This document shows, piece by piece, positions 27,901 to 35,914 of a stretch of 64,000 nt of DNA. The stretch is from positions 1 through 64,000 of the forward strand of contig JAPPIK010000041.1 in assembly GCA_028820655.1 (NCBI GenBank), written 5' to 3'. Position 1 is the first letter of the stretch, and each line of letters begins with the position of its first letter. The notes below the pieces were generated by a model, which had not been told where the DNA came from, searched no databases, and was given only the letters and a program-made list of their open reading frames with translations. A program made the translations under genes and the position numbers. This DNA is from Candidatus Poribacteria bacterium. Lineage in GTDB: Bacteria; Poribacteria; WGA-4E; JAJDTR01.

Positions 27901-29035
27901 AGAGGTGCGCGCAAAAGCGGCTACAGCATTGGGGGCCATCAAGGACGCCAATGCAGTTGGAAAACTCATCGCGTTGGTTGAGGATAGGTTGGAAGCCACC
28001 GCCGTACGGGCGGCAAGCATAGCTGCATTAGGCGCTATTGAGGACAAGAGTGTTGAACCACAGCTTCTAAATATCCTACAAACCGAATCGGGAGAATTAT
28101 ACAACAGCGCTATTTCAGCCTTGGGTAAGCTCAAGAGCACCAAGGCTGTGCCAGAACTGATTGCAATTCTTGAAGATCGGAGTTTACCCCTCGACGCCAG
28201 CACGGACGCATTGGCAAAAGCCTCTTCTCGTACGAAAGCGGCGGCTGCACTTGCCGATATTGGCGATGAACGCGCCGCCGAAGTTCTCGGGCGACGCGTC
28301 GCAGATGAAACGGAGTACATCGTAGCAATACACGAAGGACTAAAACGCAATTGGTCATGGGAGGCATTCATCGCCGCGGCTAAACCTTTTCAACTTCCTG
28401 CCTTCGCTGCTCCAAAACTAGAGCAACGGATGGAGGATACATGGGAGGATGCACCCATAAGAACCGCGGCATCGCTCGCGCTCGTTCACACTGATGTTGC
28501 GCAGGATGCTTCAGAAGTCGCCGCGAGGCTACGCGGACTGCTTTCCTCCCCCCAATCTGCGGTGCGTCAGGCAACCGCCCTTGCCATTGGCAAAAGCAAG
28601 ATTCGTGAGCTCAAAGACGAGCTTTTGAAGATGATGAAGGGTGTAACCGAACTTAACAAAGACGTCAGACGCGGTGCAACACAGGGCGTAGGAGAACTTG
28701 CCGACATTACCACGGTGCCAGATTTGATTGAAGTGTTCAACGACGAAACCAATCACGAGGAGATTCGCCGTGATGCGGCGATTTCGCTCGGAAAACTCGG
28801 CACCAGTGAAGCGGTTTCCGCGTTAATCGAGACATTGCAAACCTTACAGACGAACAATTCATCCAAGGCCTTCAGAATCGACATCACCAAAGCTCTAGGC
28901 AATGCGAAGAACGCCAAAGCGGTGGCAATACTCGAAACGGTTTTGAAAGACAGGGACTCCGATATTCATTTTCATGCGGCAGAAGCACTCTTTCAAATCT
29001 CGGGAGAGGGATACGGATATAATCGCGTCGGCTAG
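24974..29035 (+). CDS. Giant HEAT-repeat lipoprotein
   Basis: A 1353-residue lipoprotein. The N-terminus has a hydrophobic signal ending in a lipobox (IFIGCGEKED, Cys about residue 16). Residues 25-70 look like one or two TPR-type helices. From about residue 195 to the end there are dozens of HEAT/PBS-lyase-like repeats of about 30 residues, with recurring phrases such as VRAKAATALGAIKDANAV and VRRSAAFALGEIKGESTI. A divergent block of about 100 residues lies around 575-720 between two repeat groups. The family provides protein-binding solenoids; no enzymatic motif is seen. A GGAG ribosome site precedes the ATG. It probably sits on the periplasmic face of a membrane as a scaffold. The next gene, a solute-binding lipoprotein, may share its transcript. 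Confidence 0.88.
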   Translation: MNRNTLFSIGVVLIIGIFIGCGEKEDKDILDARLAAAEGDFSAVQMAVERALANNPKQPEALSLQNILRLRSSSDVSAWQSGLEQVLSHLKPLNEQIQVISDQEDPDSDDLDRQERLIRSRNSIASSLVNSLAEAKGKQNNLITDLAKQPKPIVITALLEAEKCFQLGPRETAARLIQEATTTSDAARKLLVQATRHADPRIRREAIKHLGNMRSEELIPTFESVLKNKDEEPDVLYRVVVALEMLIGKSAVLPALSEATKTNTTQVRIHAAKLIGQLKAEEGIDEMIRLLADSNSYVTNTAANALVEIGDASISPLIEVLDTDARNVIPSGDSEFMHEYQYIANVFIDDARLQKRRSSTQSHVIGVLGALRSREAVPRLINLLADDDLRVSALDALVAMGTAATPHLYPALEHNAEKIRISIAEALSKIQDRRTIKPLIAALERDGQRKEVKSHAAEALGSMRARGTHDGAVSALSSALGLDETTATNAAVALGQINVATDETIRGLITMAMDKQRRETVRTTAISSLGLLKPTAAVQPLILLMLSDDTSPVIRNGAVAALGEIKSNESLAPLLWILSTRYDDVKDFQRHMKRRYNTLDEFRSAIEALEIQWTSDYPQPMYRTWGELKSIPSLVRSEAAIALGKIRGKFLFSSTQRAQYEASLNGGDVPEGFRQEFASNGTALSQNITLDVDRPGEIWILTDKANQTRYDCRKVGEALNIYLRGDDVLDTLISALKDDERATVRRSAAFALGEIKGESTISHLLSAVKDEQGVVRQEVATALGKIKGDRVVAPLLSVLKKDKFESTRKQAAIALRELDPVQADVDLIDVIQKGVGTFEEDHEVLSVMNEVVASLTKGGGAPTAKYIQDALKSADDEWTRSTLLKTLASLEHFASVKGLADVFKSELQHSSYIVRKTAIGALGKYKDRDSVDVLIKVLQDENEYKSMRAEAAAALGALLDERASAPLLAALDNENAEVRAKAATALGAIKDANAVGKLIALVEDRLEATAVRAASIAALGAIEDKSVEPQLLNILQTESGELYNSAISALGKLKSTKAVPELIAILEDRSLPLDASTDALAKASSRTKAAAALADIGDERAAEVLGRRVADETEYIVAIHEGLKRNWSWEAFIAAAKPFQLPAFAAPKLEQRMEDTWEDAPIRTAASLALVHTDVAQDASEVAARLRGLLSSPQSAVRQATALAIGKSKIRELKDELLKMMKGVTELNKDVRRGATQGVGELADITTVPDLIEVFNDETNHEEIRRDAAISLGKLGTSEAVSALIETLQTLQTNNSSKAFRIDITKALGNAKNAKAVAILETVLKDRDSDIHFHAAEALFQISGEGYGYNRVG

Positions 29036-29085
29036 CCAAATTCTATGGAATCCCCCCGTGGAAGCGTAGGTTTTAGGCCAACCTG

Positions 29086-30462
29086 ATGGGCACACGCAAC
29101 TGCTCTATTCTTTTCCTATTGGTGACGTTCTGTTGTTTGATGCCCATCAGCCTTGAATGTTCGTCCCCGCCTCAATATGGCGGCAATCTCCGTCACGCCG
29201 TTTTTCAGCGTGTAACTACGCTTGACAATTCCAACTACCTCAATTATGCCGAATTGCAGATTGCTTCTCAGTTGTACGAAGGACTTGTGAGGCATGACGG
29301 ATATGGGGACATTGCGTCTGGGGTTGCCAAGAGCTGGGAACATTCTCCAGATTATCGCACATGGACGTTTACGATAGCTGAAAACGCCAGATTTCACGAT
29401 GAAGTGGTGGTGCGGGCAACCGACGTACAACGGGCGTGGGAACGATATATAAAAGAAAATTGGTTGGGAGAAGTTTCTAACAAATGGTTGAACCCGCTAT
29501 TCTCCATTAACGGGGCGTCTAACTTTCGACGTGGCAATTCAAACACGGTTTCCGGTATCGAGGTTCTGGATGATTGCCATTTGCAAGTCACGCTCGAGGA
29601 GCCGGATGACGAGTTTCTGATGAAGCTCACGGGGCCAGCCGCACATATTGCCAAACCGGACATCAGAGATGGGCGCGAATCGTTCCCGTTAGGGACGAGT
29701 CGCTTCCGCCTAGCGTCAATCCAACCCGAGGAAATACGCATCAAGGCGAATGCCGATTACTCGTGGGGAAAACCCTATCTCGAAGAAATCACATTCCACT
29801 ACTATGGTGGTGTTCGCCTAGCGCTGTTTGATTTTGAATCGGGTGTTCTGGATGCATTGCACCTACCAATCACCGAGACATTCAGACGGCGCCGCGATGA
29901 TTCAAGCGAAATCTTAATACAGGCGAAAGCGACGGTTGGTGTATACCTTCGACGATTGTCAGGGCAATCCGATCCGCCTGCATGGTATGATGTTTTAGAA
30001 TATGCCCTTGATGTCGATGAACTGCTACGGATGCAGTACGGCGCTCCATCCACGTGGGCGACCGTAACGTTGTCTCCAAGGCGATTCAACCCCGTCAAAG
30101 CGCGTCGCCGTCTGAAGAATTCGCCGGCTGTTCGGCTCACATTTGCTCCCCTGCCGGACAATAGCGGCAGTGAAATCGCCACACGATTACAGCGTGATTT
30201 CTTTTCGCCGATTGGGCTGCAAGTGTCCATGGTCGATACAGGATCCGAGCCCCTTGGATATGAAGACGCCGATCTCGCGCTGCTATCCGTTCCACTCCCT
30301 AGCGGCGCCGACACCGTAAGTAACCGGCTTAGTCGTTCCGACGATATAACGCTGCTCTATCTGCTGCCCTCGAACCTCCTGTGTCAACCGCGTCTCCGCA
30401 ACCTCAACATAGGATGGGGTGGTGTTTTGGCTTTCGACCAAGCTTGGTTACTAGATCGCTAA
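29086..30462 (+). CDS. ABC transporter solute-binding protein, family 5
   Basis: A 458-residue extracytoplasmic solute-binding lipoprotein of the SBP_bac_5 family (oligopeptide, dipeptide or nickel uptake). The signal peptide ends in a lipobox-like SLECSS (Cys about residue 25). The family start GGNLRHAVFQRVTTLDNSN and the stretch QLYEGLVRHDGYGDIASGVAKSWEHSPDYRTWTF match the conserved N-lobe, followed by HDEVVVRATDVQRAWERY. The C-terminal part is shorter than in most members (about 500-550). No permease or ATPase genes are adjacent, so it may serve a transporter encoded elsewhere or have another role. It is 50 bases after the HEAT-repeat gene. Confidence 0.85.
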   Translation: MGTRNCSILFLLVTFCCLMPISLECSSPPQYGGNLRHAVFQRVTTLDNSNYLNYAELQIASQLYEGLVRHDGYGDIASGVAKSWEHSPDYRTWTFTIAENARFHDEVVVRATDVQRAWERYIKENWLGEVSNKWLNPLFSINGASNFRRGNSNTVSGIEVLDDCHLQVTLEEPDDEFLMKLTGPAAHIAKPDIRDGRESFPLGTSRFRLASIQPEEIRIKANADYSWGKPYLEEITFHYYGGVRLALFDFESGVLDALHLPITETFRRRRDDSSEILIQAKATVGVYLRRLSGQSDPPAWYDVLEYALDVDELLRMQYGAPSTWATVTLSPRRFNPVKARRRLKNSPAVRLTFAPLPDNSGSEIATRLQRDFFSPIGLQVSMVDTGSEPLGYEDADLALLSVPLPSGADTVSNRLSRSDDITLLYLLPSNLLCQPRLRNLNIGWGGVLAFDQAWLLDR

Positions 30463-30521
30463 GCACGTGACATGGAGACCTGCGGCTTTAATCTTCCTTT
30501 TTGAGCATTCATCCGAATAGA

Positions 30522-30848
30522 ATGAAAACAACAATTGCCTGCCTGCTCATAGTTTCGCTTTTTCTCACCTCTGTCCCCTATACCCATAGCATTACCGAAA
30601 AAACGAAAGGGAAATTGGGTCTGGTCGCAATGTTGTCCGGTATAGCAGCCTTAACGCGATACCTAGTGAAGCGCGACATTCGCGCCAACCAAAAACTACG
30701 TGCAGAACTCGGCGATCCAGACCGGACTATCGAGTTTGAACGCGGGTTCGATCATTGGCGTGTCGAGTGGCATGGAGACAGCCGCTATCAGTTTCGGAAC
30801 AACGTTCTGTACAAAATACTACAGCGGCAATCCGAAAGCAACGAATAA
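30522..30848 (+). CDS. Small exported or membrane protein, unknown
   Basis: A protein of about 108 residues starting at the ATG at 30522 (KTTIACLLIVSLFLTSVPYTHS), a clear signal peptide or anchor. A second hydrophobic stretch lies near residues 33-48. The rest is basic and charged (RDIRANQKLRAELG; DHWRVEWHGDSRYQFRNN). No family is recognised. The same reading frame continues beyond its TAA as protein-like sequence (see 30849-31211), so the present gene may be the 5' part of a longer decayed gene. Confidence 0.55.
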   Translation: MKTTIACLLIVSLFLTSVPYTHSITEKTKGKLGLVAMLSGIAALTRYLVKRDIRANQKLRAELGDPDRTIEFERGFDHWRVEWHGDSRYQFRNNVLYKILQRQSESNE

Positions 30849-31211
30849 GCTCAGTCATTCGAAGCTGCGCCGCCCTTCGCTGACCTAGGTGACGATAACG
30901 CAAAAATTGGCAACATGCACGTTGCGCCTCGCGACGCACAAGAAGTGTACGATGTCGCTATAAAGAACGGCCCCGTCGAAGAGTGTTGGAAAGGCAGTTG
31001 AACAACTGGTACAACAAGGTTGCCCGGGGAATTGACAACCGACGAAGCCAAACCCCGCCATGAGGACTTCGAATTTGCCTGACAAGTGCTGGTCATGACC
31101 GTCAACGACTACATTGGTCACCGCCTCGAGAACCTCGGGCGGTTGGAGACGGACCTCGAATTCGAGCGTTGGCGTACACCCAAAAACCGAAAGGAGGCGC
31201 ATCTTGAATAA
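30849..31211 (+). pseudogene. Decayed ORF with two in-frame TGA codons
   Basis: The frame of the preceding gene stays protein-like here: phrases such as KIGNMHVAPRDAQEVYDVA, VNDYIGHRLENLGRLETD and LEFERWRTPKNRKEAHLE are interrupted only by TGA at 30999-31001 and 31080-31082, ending at TAA 31209-31211. No family is recognised. The end overlaps the TTG start of the next ORF, a spacing typical of co-transcribed genes. It is probably a pseudogene, although chance reading cannot be excluded. Confidence 0.35.
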
Positions 31212-31512
31212 GAAGCATTGGTTCCTGAATAAAAAGCACCGCTGGTGGATCATTCCAGTCATCCTTTACCTGTTCTGCCTGATTGGTGCTTTTATCGTAA
31301 TCTGGCCCGACGAATACGAGAAAGCGCTCCTTGAATACGACAAACTGATCGTCGAATACAACGCTCTCGCAAGAGGGTCCGAGGAACACGAACAGCGACT
31401 AAAGAAAATCAATGCCGATCGAGCGAGCCGTTTTGAATCTCTGCCACTGCACCAGAGGGTCGAGCATGAGATTAGGATGCTGCCCGAGCGGCTCAAATAT
31501 AGCCTACCATGA
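31204..31512 (+). CDS. Small membrane-anchored protein with coiled coil
   Basis: A protein of about 102 residues starting at TTG 31204, directly after a GAAAGGAGG ribosome site. Basic residues (NKKHWFLNKKHRWW) precede one membrane helix (IIPVILYLFCLIGAFIVIW). A charged helical tail of about 70 residues follows with heptad-like spacing (ALLEYDKLIVEYNALARGSEEHEQRLKKI). It may be an anchored coiled-coil protein. No family is recognised. The upstream in-frame ATG at 31114 would begin inside the decayed ORF and lacks a ribosome site. Confidence 0.5.
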   Translation: MNKKHWFLNKKHRWWIIPVILYLFCLIGAFIVIWPDEYEKALLEYDKLIVEYNALARGSEEHEQRLKKINADRASRFESLPLHQRVEHEIRMLPERLKYSLP

Positions 31513-32758
31513 AGAAACTCCTTTCCGCATTGGAGACATGCTTACCCCCAAAAGTCGCCTGTCGCTACTCCTTCGATAACCCGTTTACTTTCGTTGTTAC
31601 CTGCATGGGCTTGCCCCCTCGAGTACCGCACCCGTCACCAGTGCCATGCGTGTCGAGCCATAGCGCCATTTCCGAATCCATATTTCATGCGAACTCTATA
31701 GGATTTGTATCGCATTAGGATCTCTATCGATCAATTGATTGACTAGGGAAGGCGACAGAATGTCCCGTGCCGTATATATTTGCTTGAACTTTTTGCACAT
31801 TATATCGTTCACAATTCACTAACTCTATTACGCGCAAACCGCTCGCCTGATTGCTACTACGACCCCTCCGTACTTGAAGCTCAAGGACTACGACCAGTAT
31901 GAGAAGACGTTCGAAATGTCCCACATTGTGTCGCTATGCGGTCGTAGACGTGATGGTTCTCTGACATTCGGGGATGCCGGTCATGCATGCCAATGCTGAG
32001 GATGTATATAGATTATTCGGCAAGCTATTCTTGCCAAGCCGTGTTGAGTATGATTTTACGAATAGGCGCGATTCTCTCGCAGGTACGGATGTGGAACAGA
32101 CAAGGCAGAACCACTTTGATTTTGACCGAGTCTTTCGCCGAGGATTCTGTAGCGCCGTGAACATCAAAGAAATCATCGGAAACGTCAAGAACATCCTCGG
32201 CCTTTGGATTCTCGGCGGTGCGCTGGGATGTGCGAGCCGAGCGGATCGATTGGACCTTCGTTATGATTCCAAGTTTTGTGGATCCTGTAGTTGCGCGTGA
32301 AGATTTGCAAGGTTCCGGCTTCGGATTCCGCGAGGTTTCAAGGTTTGGAAAATCGAAGTTCGGTTTCTCGGTAATTTCGTGACACACAAGTCTGGGCAAT
32401 AGATATGGAAACGAACTTTGCTAACTGCGGACTGCGGGGAGAGCGGTGATCGGCGAATCACGGTCGACATTTTTCATCACGATCGAGAGGCGAGCGCACG
32501 GTCAAGCGTCATGAACGCGCCGCGTTGTTAGAAAGGGAGCAAAGAGATCGGTGGGTAGAGAAAAAGCATACACGGCATAAAGCGGTGTGATGCGGGTGCC
32601 ATTAAACGTATTTTGTTGCCGCTGGCATAGAAACCGAGTTTTTGGACCCCGTTCGCTGAATCGTAGGCAAATTCGTCTGAATTTCGTTTGCCTTTGTTTC
32701 CACGTTGAAAAAAGGCGGTTCTTGTGCTGCCGTTGAAACAGGCGGCCTTTCAGACTAC
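31513..32758. other. Gene-poor, apparently decayed tract
   Basis: About 1.25 kb between a small membrane-protein gene and the aminotransferase. Short protein-like stretches occur, for example at about 31845-31998 on the plus strand (TTPPYLKLKDYDQYEKTFEM...), but all are broken by stops. No start, ribosome site or family supports an intact gene. ORFs at 31509-31718 and 31974-32300 are not convincing. Confidence 0.4.
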
Positions 32759-34057
32759 CTATTGAGCTTGTGTTGCCTCCGCTATGGCATCAAAGAGAAA
32801 TTGAATGTCCGATTCATCCACACAGGAATAGGCGACTCGGAGTTCGCTATCCCCTTGAGAAACTACGCCAATGCCGTATTCATTAAGAAGATGCTGTCTC
32901 ACCGCCTCTGCGTTGCCACGCTTTAAGCGTAAGCACATAAAATATCCGGCGTGAAACGGGTATACCTCCCACAAGTCTTCATAGGTCGGACTTCTCACAA
33001 CGTCTTTCACTTTAAGAGCGCGAGACTTTAGAGTTTCATATTTTTCCTGTTTTTCCTCTGTATACTCCGGTGTATTCATCGTCTGATACACCATGGTTTG
33101 CGACAATTGGGAGGTGCCTGACGTACTCACACGAATCAGAGCGGTGATCTTTTCTTCCAAGGGTTTCATCTCGTCTTCGTTTAGGCCAAAGGTAAGAAAA
33201 CCTACCCGCAATCCCCATGAATACTCCTCTTTCGTTGCCCCGTCAATCTTGACCGGTATAACGTTGGGATGGAGGTCGGTCAGCCATCCGAAGAGGGATT
33301 CCCGCAATACATTGTCATCATACCACATCCCAAAGTAGGCATCATCAACCATGACAAGAAGTTGGTTCCCTTGCTCGGCGAGCTGCTTAATCGCCTGAGT
33401 AGTTTGCCATGCTTCCGCGGAATTGATGGCATAACCTGTCGGGTTGTGTGGAAAGTTTAGAATCACGATGAGTTTCCGACATCGTTCTCCTGCTTGTATG
33501 AGGGTTTCGGCAAGCCCGCGAGTATTGAACTGCCATCGTGAATCGAAAAACGGATAGGTCACTATCTCTGCCTCATGTTTTCTCCCATAGATCGAAAGGT
33601 AGTTGCCCCAAAACTTATCGGGCAGGACCATCAGGTCTCCCCCATTTACAAATAGGTCGGCAATTATACTGAAACCGTGAGTCATTCCACTCGTAACAAT
33701 GGGTGTGCTGCACGGTTTTCCGTTAAGCGTCGGATTTTCGGCAATCATCTTGTTTTTCCATCGCTTTCGCAGGTCCATTTGGCCTAGAGCGGGCGCATAA
33801 CCGTAAACCAGATTTGGATCAAGCTCCGGTGTATACTCACGTGAACTCTGGAGATACATGGCACTATCATTTTCAAGCGCGACCGCACGAGTTGCATTGA
33901 AGCGATACGCCTTTAGAATCGCTTCGGCATTTTGGCTCAGAATACCCTTGGGATGATAACATCTCCGACCATACGCCGACAGCAGGTCGAAGACGACGGC
34001 ATTATTGGATTGGATTTTCTCGTTTAATTCGACAGCTAAGGGGTTCAGCGCGATCAC
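32759..34057 (-). CDS. Fold-type I aminotransferase (class I/II)
   Basis: A PLP-dependent aminotransferase of about 432 residues. The cofactor-binding features are SGMTHGFSIIADLF (phosphate-site region), LNFPHNPTGYAI (substrate and PLP contact Asn), VDDAYFGM (Asp pairing with the pyridine nitrogen), and the Schiff-base lysine in DGATKEEYSWGLRVGF. It resembles aspartate/aromatic aminotransferases of the class I/II fold, but the substrate is open. The GTG at 34057 is preferred because GGAGG stands 4 bases upstream; a TTG at 34084 is in frame but without a site. It is divergent from the acetolactate-synthase-like gene, with about 210 bases between the two starts. Confidence 0.85.
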   Translation of the reverse strand: MIALNPLAVELNEKIQSNNAVVFDLLSAYGRRCYHPKGILSQNAEAILKAYRFNATRAVALENDSAMYLQSSREYTPELDPNLVYGYAPALGQMDLRKRWKNKMIAENPTLNGKPCSTPIVTSGMTHGFSIIADLFVNGGDLMVLPDKFWGNYLSIYGRKHEAEIVTYPFFDSRWQFNTRGLAETLIQAGERCRKLIVILNFPHNPTGYAINSAEAWQTTQAIKQLAEQGNQLLVMVDDAYFGMWYDDNVLRESLFGWLTDLHPNVIPVKIDGATKEEYSWGLRVGFLTFGLNEDEMKPLEEKITALIRVSTSGTSQLSQTMVYQTMNTPEYTEEKQEKYETLKSRALKVKDVVRSPTYEDLWEVYPFHAGYFMCLRLKRGNAEAVRQHLLNEYGIGVVSQGDSELRVAYSCVDESDIQFLFDAIAEATQAQ

Positions 34058-34270
34058 ATGTCCTCCAAGTAGTATGAGTTCCAATGATTAAGTTGTATTC
34101 GACAGTAGAGATAAGGCAATCGTGATAATTGTTCAGGTAGCATTTTGTTCCCAACAGATTCCGAATTTCCGTGACAAACCCTAAATGGTTATCGACTTGA
34201 TTGATACCATAGAAAGGATTAATATCGTCCACGTCTCATCCATCACATGCAGCACCTCGGGAGGCGCAAA

Positions 34271-35851
34271 TTGGTAATAACCGGTGATGATTTAGTTGCT
34301 GAACTGCTTGAACTGTATAGGGTTAGAATTGTCTTCGGATTGACAGGGGATCATGATTCAAACATTTTAGACGCCGTAAAGAAATCCAACAAGATTCAAT
34401 ACTTCTCCGCGCAGTCGGCTCAAGCTGCCGTTTTCATGGCGGACGGATACGCGCGCGCAACCGGTAATATCGGAGTTTGCCTTCTTTCCGGAGAATATGC
34501 GGCCGTCAGCGCAGTGCCGGGAATTGCATCATCCAACGCGGACAACATTCCGCTACTGGTGCTCACGGAACAGATGCGCGCCGATGACCCATCGTTCAAA
34601 TCGCCGATGGAGCGTCACCGCGATCCAATTAATCATGTGGACTCACAGAAACTATTCGAAGCCGTAACGAAATGGCACTGGCGAGTTGAAAACCGCGAAG
34701 AAATTCGGCATACAATTGGTCAAGCATTCGAGATAATAGAACATGGGAGTCCGGGGCCTGTTCATCTAGAAATCCCATCTGATGTGTTAGAGGGTGAATC
34801 AACCGAGTTTCTCCCTTCCAGAGGAAGCATCTCCCAAAGTGCTCCACTTGCGGCATATTTTAACATGCTCACTTCGCACCTTACCACGTTGGTCGCAGAA
34901 ATGATGACCCATGCGAAGTACCCTGCCATTATCGCAGGCGGCGGAGTAGTGTCGGCACGCGCGGGAACTGAACTCATCCAACTTGCGGAAATTCTCAACG
35001 CTCCCGTATACACAACCCCGATGAGCAAAGGAGTAATTCCTTCTGCGCATCCGCTTGCAGCAGGCCTGGTAGGAGCCGCAATCGATAATCCGGCATCTTC
35101 AGTCATTTGTCAAGCCAATGCCGTCATGGCGATCGGGTGCGGCTTGTCGCGGCGCACGACAAGGGATGGGCAGTTACGGTTGCCGAGAGATCTCGTTCAA
35201 ATTGACATTGAAGAAAAGGCAATTGGCAGAAATTACCCCGTGCGTATAGGTATGGTAGCGGACGCGAAAACCGCTTTGAGGCAAATCATCGAGGTCATTG
35301 ACGAAGAATCGCTGGAAACTCACAACGAATGGGAAATCTCGATCACAGGCTCTGGTGCAGTTGGTGCAACCGAAAATAGCCAAGGTGCCAATCGTCAAAT
35401 CGCGGCAATTCTTCGCGCTTCGCTCAATGAAGAGGCAATTCTGGCGGTGAGCGGAGACTACCCCATCGAATTTCTAATCGATCACTTTGAGGTTTCTACA
35501 CCGCGAACTCTCCTCCATTCGTGCGACTTGAGAACTGCGGGATATGCGCTTCCATGTGCAATCGGCGCGAAGGTTGCGCATCAAGATCGTCAGATTGTCG
35601 CGGTAACGGACCGCGAGGAATTCTCGTTGATGGCATCCGAACTGACCACGGCAGCGCAAAAGGGTATAAATGTTACCGTATTGGTTGTTGGGACTCGACA
35701 GCGTTCCCCGCAACCGGACGTGAAAAAACTTTCGGAATCATTCGGACTTCACGGCGTGCGAGTCGAGACGATTGCGAAGTTGAGACCCACGCTGGATTCC
35801 GTGCTGCATTATTCCGAAACCTCCGTAGTCGATGTTCCACTCCTCGACTGA
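34271..35851 (+). CDS. Acetolactate synthase-like protein lacking ThDP motifs
   Basis: A protein of about 526 residues with the full three-domain layout of ThDP enzymes of the acetolactate synthase/POX group: PYR domain (about 5-165), central Rossmann-like domain (about 195-330), and PP domain (about 370-520). Two key sites are altered. At the position of the catalytic Glu of the RHEQxAxxMAxGYAR motif the sequence reads SAQAAVFMADGYAR, with Ala in place of Glu. The Mg/ThDP motif GDG...N of the PP domain is replaced by TDREEFSLMASEL followed by VVGTRQ. The surrounding folds are well kept (TAGYALPCAIGAKVA). It is thus unlikely to use ThDP normally. The TTG at 34271 follows GGGAGG; an ATG at 34247 is in frame. 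Confidence 0.82.
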   Translation: MVITGDDLVAELLELYRVRIVFGLTGDHDSNILDAVKKSNKIQYFSAQSAQAAVFMADGYARATGNIGVCLLSGEYAAVSAVPGIASSNADNIPLLVLTEQMRADDPSFKSPMERHRDPINHVDSQKLFEAVTKWHWRVENREEIRHTIGQAFEIIEHGSPGPVHLEIPSDVLEGESTEFLPSRGSISQSAPLAAYFNMLTSHLTTLVAEMMTHAKYPAIIAGGGVVSARAGTELIQLAEILNAPVYTTPMSKGVIPSAHPLAAGLVGAAIDNPASSVICQANAVMAIGCGLSRRTTRDGQLRLPRDLVQIDIEEKAIGRNYPVRIGMVADAKTALRQIIEVIDEESLETHNEWEISITGSGAVGATENSQGANRQIAAILRASLNEEAILAVSGDYPIEFLIDHFEVSTPRTLLHSCDLRTAGYALPCAIGAKVAHQDRQIVAVTDREEFSLMASELTTAAQKGINVTVLVVGTRQRSPQPDVKKLSESFGLHGVRVETIAKLRPTLDSVLHYSETSVVDVPLLD

Positions 35852-35914
35852 CAAGCGTCTTGAGGCATTTCGCGCCAAACTACGAAGTCCTCCGGTCTTT
35901 TACTTCTCTAGTTC

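Noticed and set aside
27787-28371. Minus-strand ORF of 194 codons, Ala/Ser-rich
   Set aside because: It is antisense to the HEAT-repeat gene; its composition reflects the Ala-rich repeats read backwards.
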